Below the pieces are notes generated by a model. That model made no database searches. It worked only from the letters and a program-made list of their open reading frames with translations, and had not been told where the DNA came from. The position numbers and the translations under genes were made by a program. A DNA stretch of 5,861 nucleotides from Actinomycetota bacterium. GTDB taxonomy: Bacteria > Actinomycetota > Actinomycetes > S36-B12 > CAIYMF01. The first letter of the stretch is position 1; every line of letters begins with the position of its first letter. Location of the stretch: positions 1-5,861 of the forward strand of contig WLOZ01000136.1 in NCBI GenBank assembly GCA_009699025.1, read 5' to 3'. Below, in pieces: positions 5,529 through 5,861 of the stretch.

Positions 5529-5861
5529 ATGCCCGGCATTCCGTATTACGCGTTCCCCTCCATCGACATTGGCCCCCTGAGCATCAAGACCTTTGGCCTG
5601 TTCGTTGCCCTCGGCATCGTGGTCGGAATCATGGTCGCCTCGCGACGCAACGAGCGGTTTAACATCCCCCGCTCGGAGACCGAGCGCGTGGGCATGATCC
5701 TCGTGGGCGTCGGACTCGTGGGCGCGCGCGTCGCGTGGGTGGCAACCCACTGGGACGAACTGGCAAGCCCCCTCGAAGCGTTCGCGGTGTGGAAGGGCGG
5801 GCTGCAGTTCACCGGAGGCTTCATCGCCGCGATCATCCTGGCTCCCCTCCTGACTCGACGC
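5529..5861 (+). CDS. Lgt-family (prolipoprotein diacylglyceryl transferase-like) membrane protein, 3' end outside window
   Basis: The first 111 codons of an integral membrane protein of the Lgt family, whose standard member moves diacylglycerol from phosphatidylglycerol to the lipobox cysteine of prolipoproteins. The frame runs open to the window edge. The start is set by AGGAGGGTGA at 5518-5527, directly before the ATG. Visible family marks: IDIGPLSIKTFGL (12-24) leading into the first membrane helix (about 22-38), a second helix with the GARVAWV segment (about 54-72), and PLEAFAVWKGGLQFTGG (81-97) leading into a third helix. Two positions differ from typical Lgt: the Tyr of the usual WYGL is Phe22, and the His of the usual SFHGG is Thr95. 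The conserved Arg/Asn motif lies beyond the edge. It may be the genuine enzyme of a divergent lineage or a paralog with another role. Confidence 0.8.
   Translation, partial: MPGIPYYAFPSIDIGPLSIKTFGLFVALGIVVGIMVASRRNERFNIPRSETERVGMILVGVGLVGARVAWVATHWDELASPLEAFAVWKGGLQFTGGFIAAIILAPLLTRR

Noticed and set aside
4410..5750. 446-codon open frame on the - strand opposite the reductase
   Set aside because: It lies antisense to a clearly recognisable aldo/keto reductase and runs into the Lgt-like gene. Its product is rich in His, Arg and Gly without a recognisable domain, as expected for a shadow frame in GC-rich DNA.

Overview
The window is high-GC, densely coded DNA with every credible gene on the + strand. 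Strong GGAGG-type ribosome sites, the codon usage and the family types (a HisKA_3-type sensor kinase with a NarL/LuxR-type regulator, an NADPH aldo/keto reductase, an Lgt-like membrane protein) suggest an actinobacterium. I cannot name a genus from the sequence alone.

Left part (1-3371): a two-component signalling cluster in the order kinase (cut by the left edge), response regulator, kinase. The two kinases are tandem paralogs. The visible 307 residues of the first align without a gap to residues 257-563 of the second, with about 62% identity by hand count, so the first has probably lost only its N-terminal half to the window edge. The regulator and second kinase share a TGATG stop/start overlap and form one translational unit. 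Directly after each kinase gene, at or next to its stop codon, lies a 17-bp dyad box of the type TAGGGNTTTNNCTA, with both dyads sharing the same centre. One box precedes the regulator-kinase pair and the other precedes the next gene, so it is a candidate operator for this regulator family.

Middle part (3372-4445): a gene for an exported or membrane-anchored protein of unknown family (263 aa from the preferred start). It sits behind the second box and may be a target or sensory partner of the two-component system. A strong imperfect 14-bp hairpin follows it and probably separates it from the next gene.

Right part (4446-5861): a complete aldo/keto reductase with an intact catalytic tetrad, then the first 111 codons of an Lgt-family membrane protein cut by the right edge. 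In the visible part of the latter, two residues usually conserved in Lgt are replaced (Tyr by Phe, and His of the HGG motif by Thr).

I see no tRNA, rRNA, CRISPR array, insertion sequence or phage gene. The least ordinary features are the duplicated kinases with the shared dyad box, the altered residues at phosphotransfer positions in both kinase and regulator, and the unrecognised exported protein.
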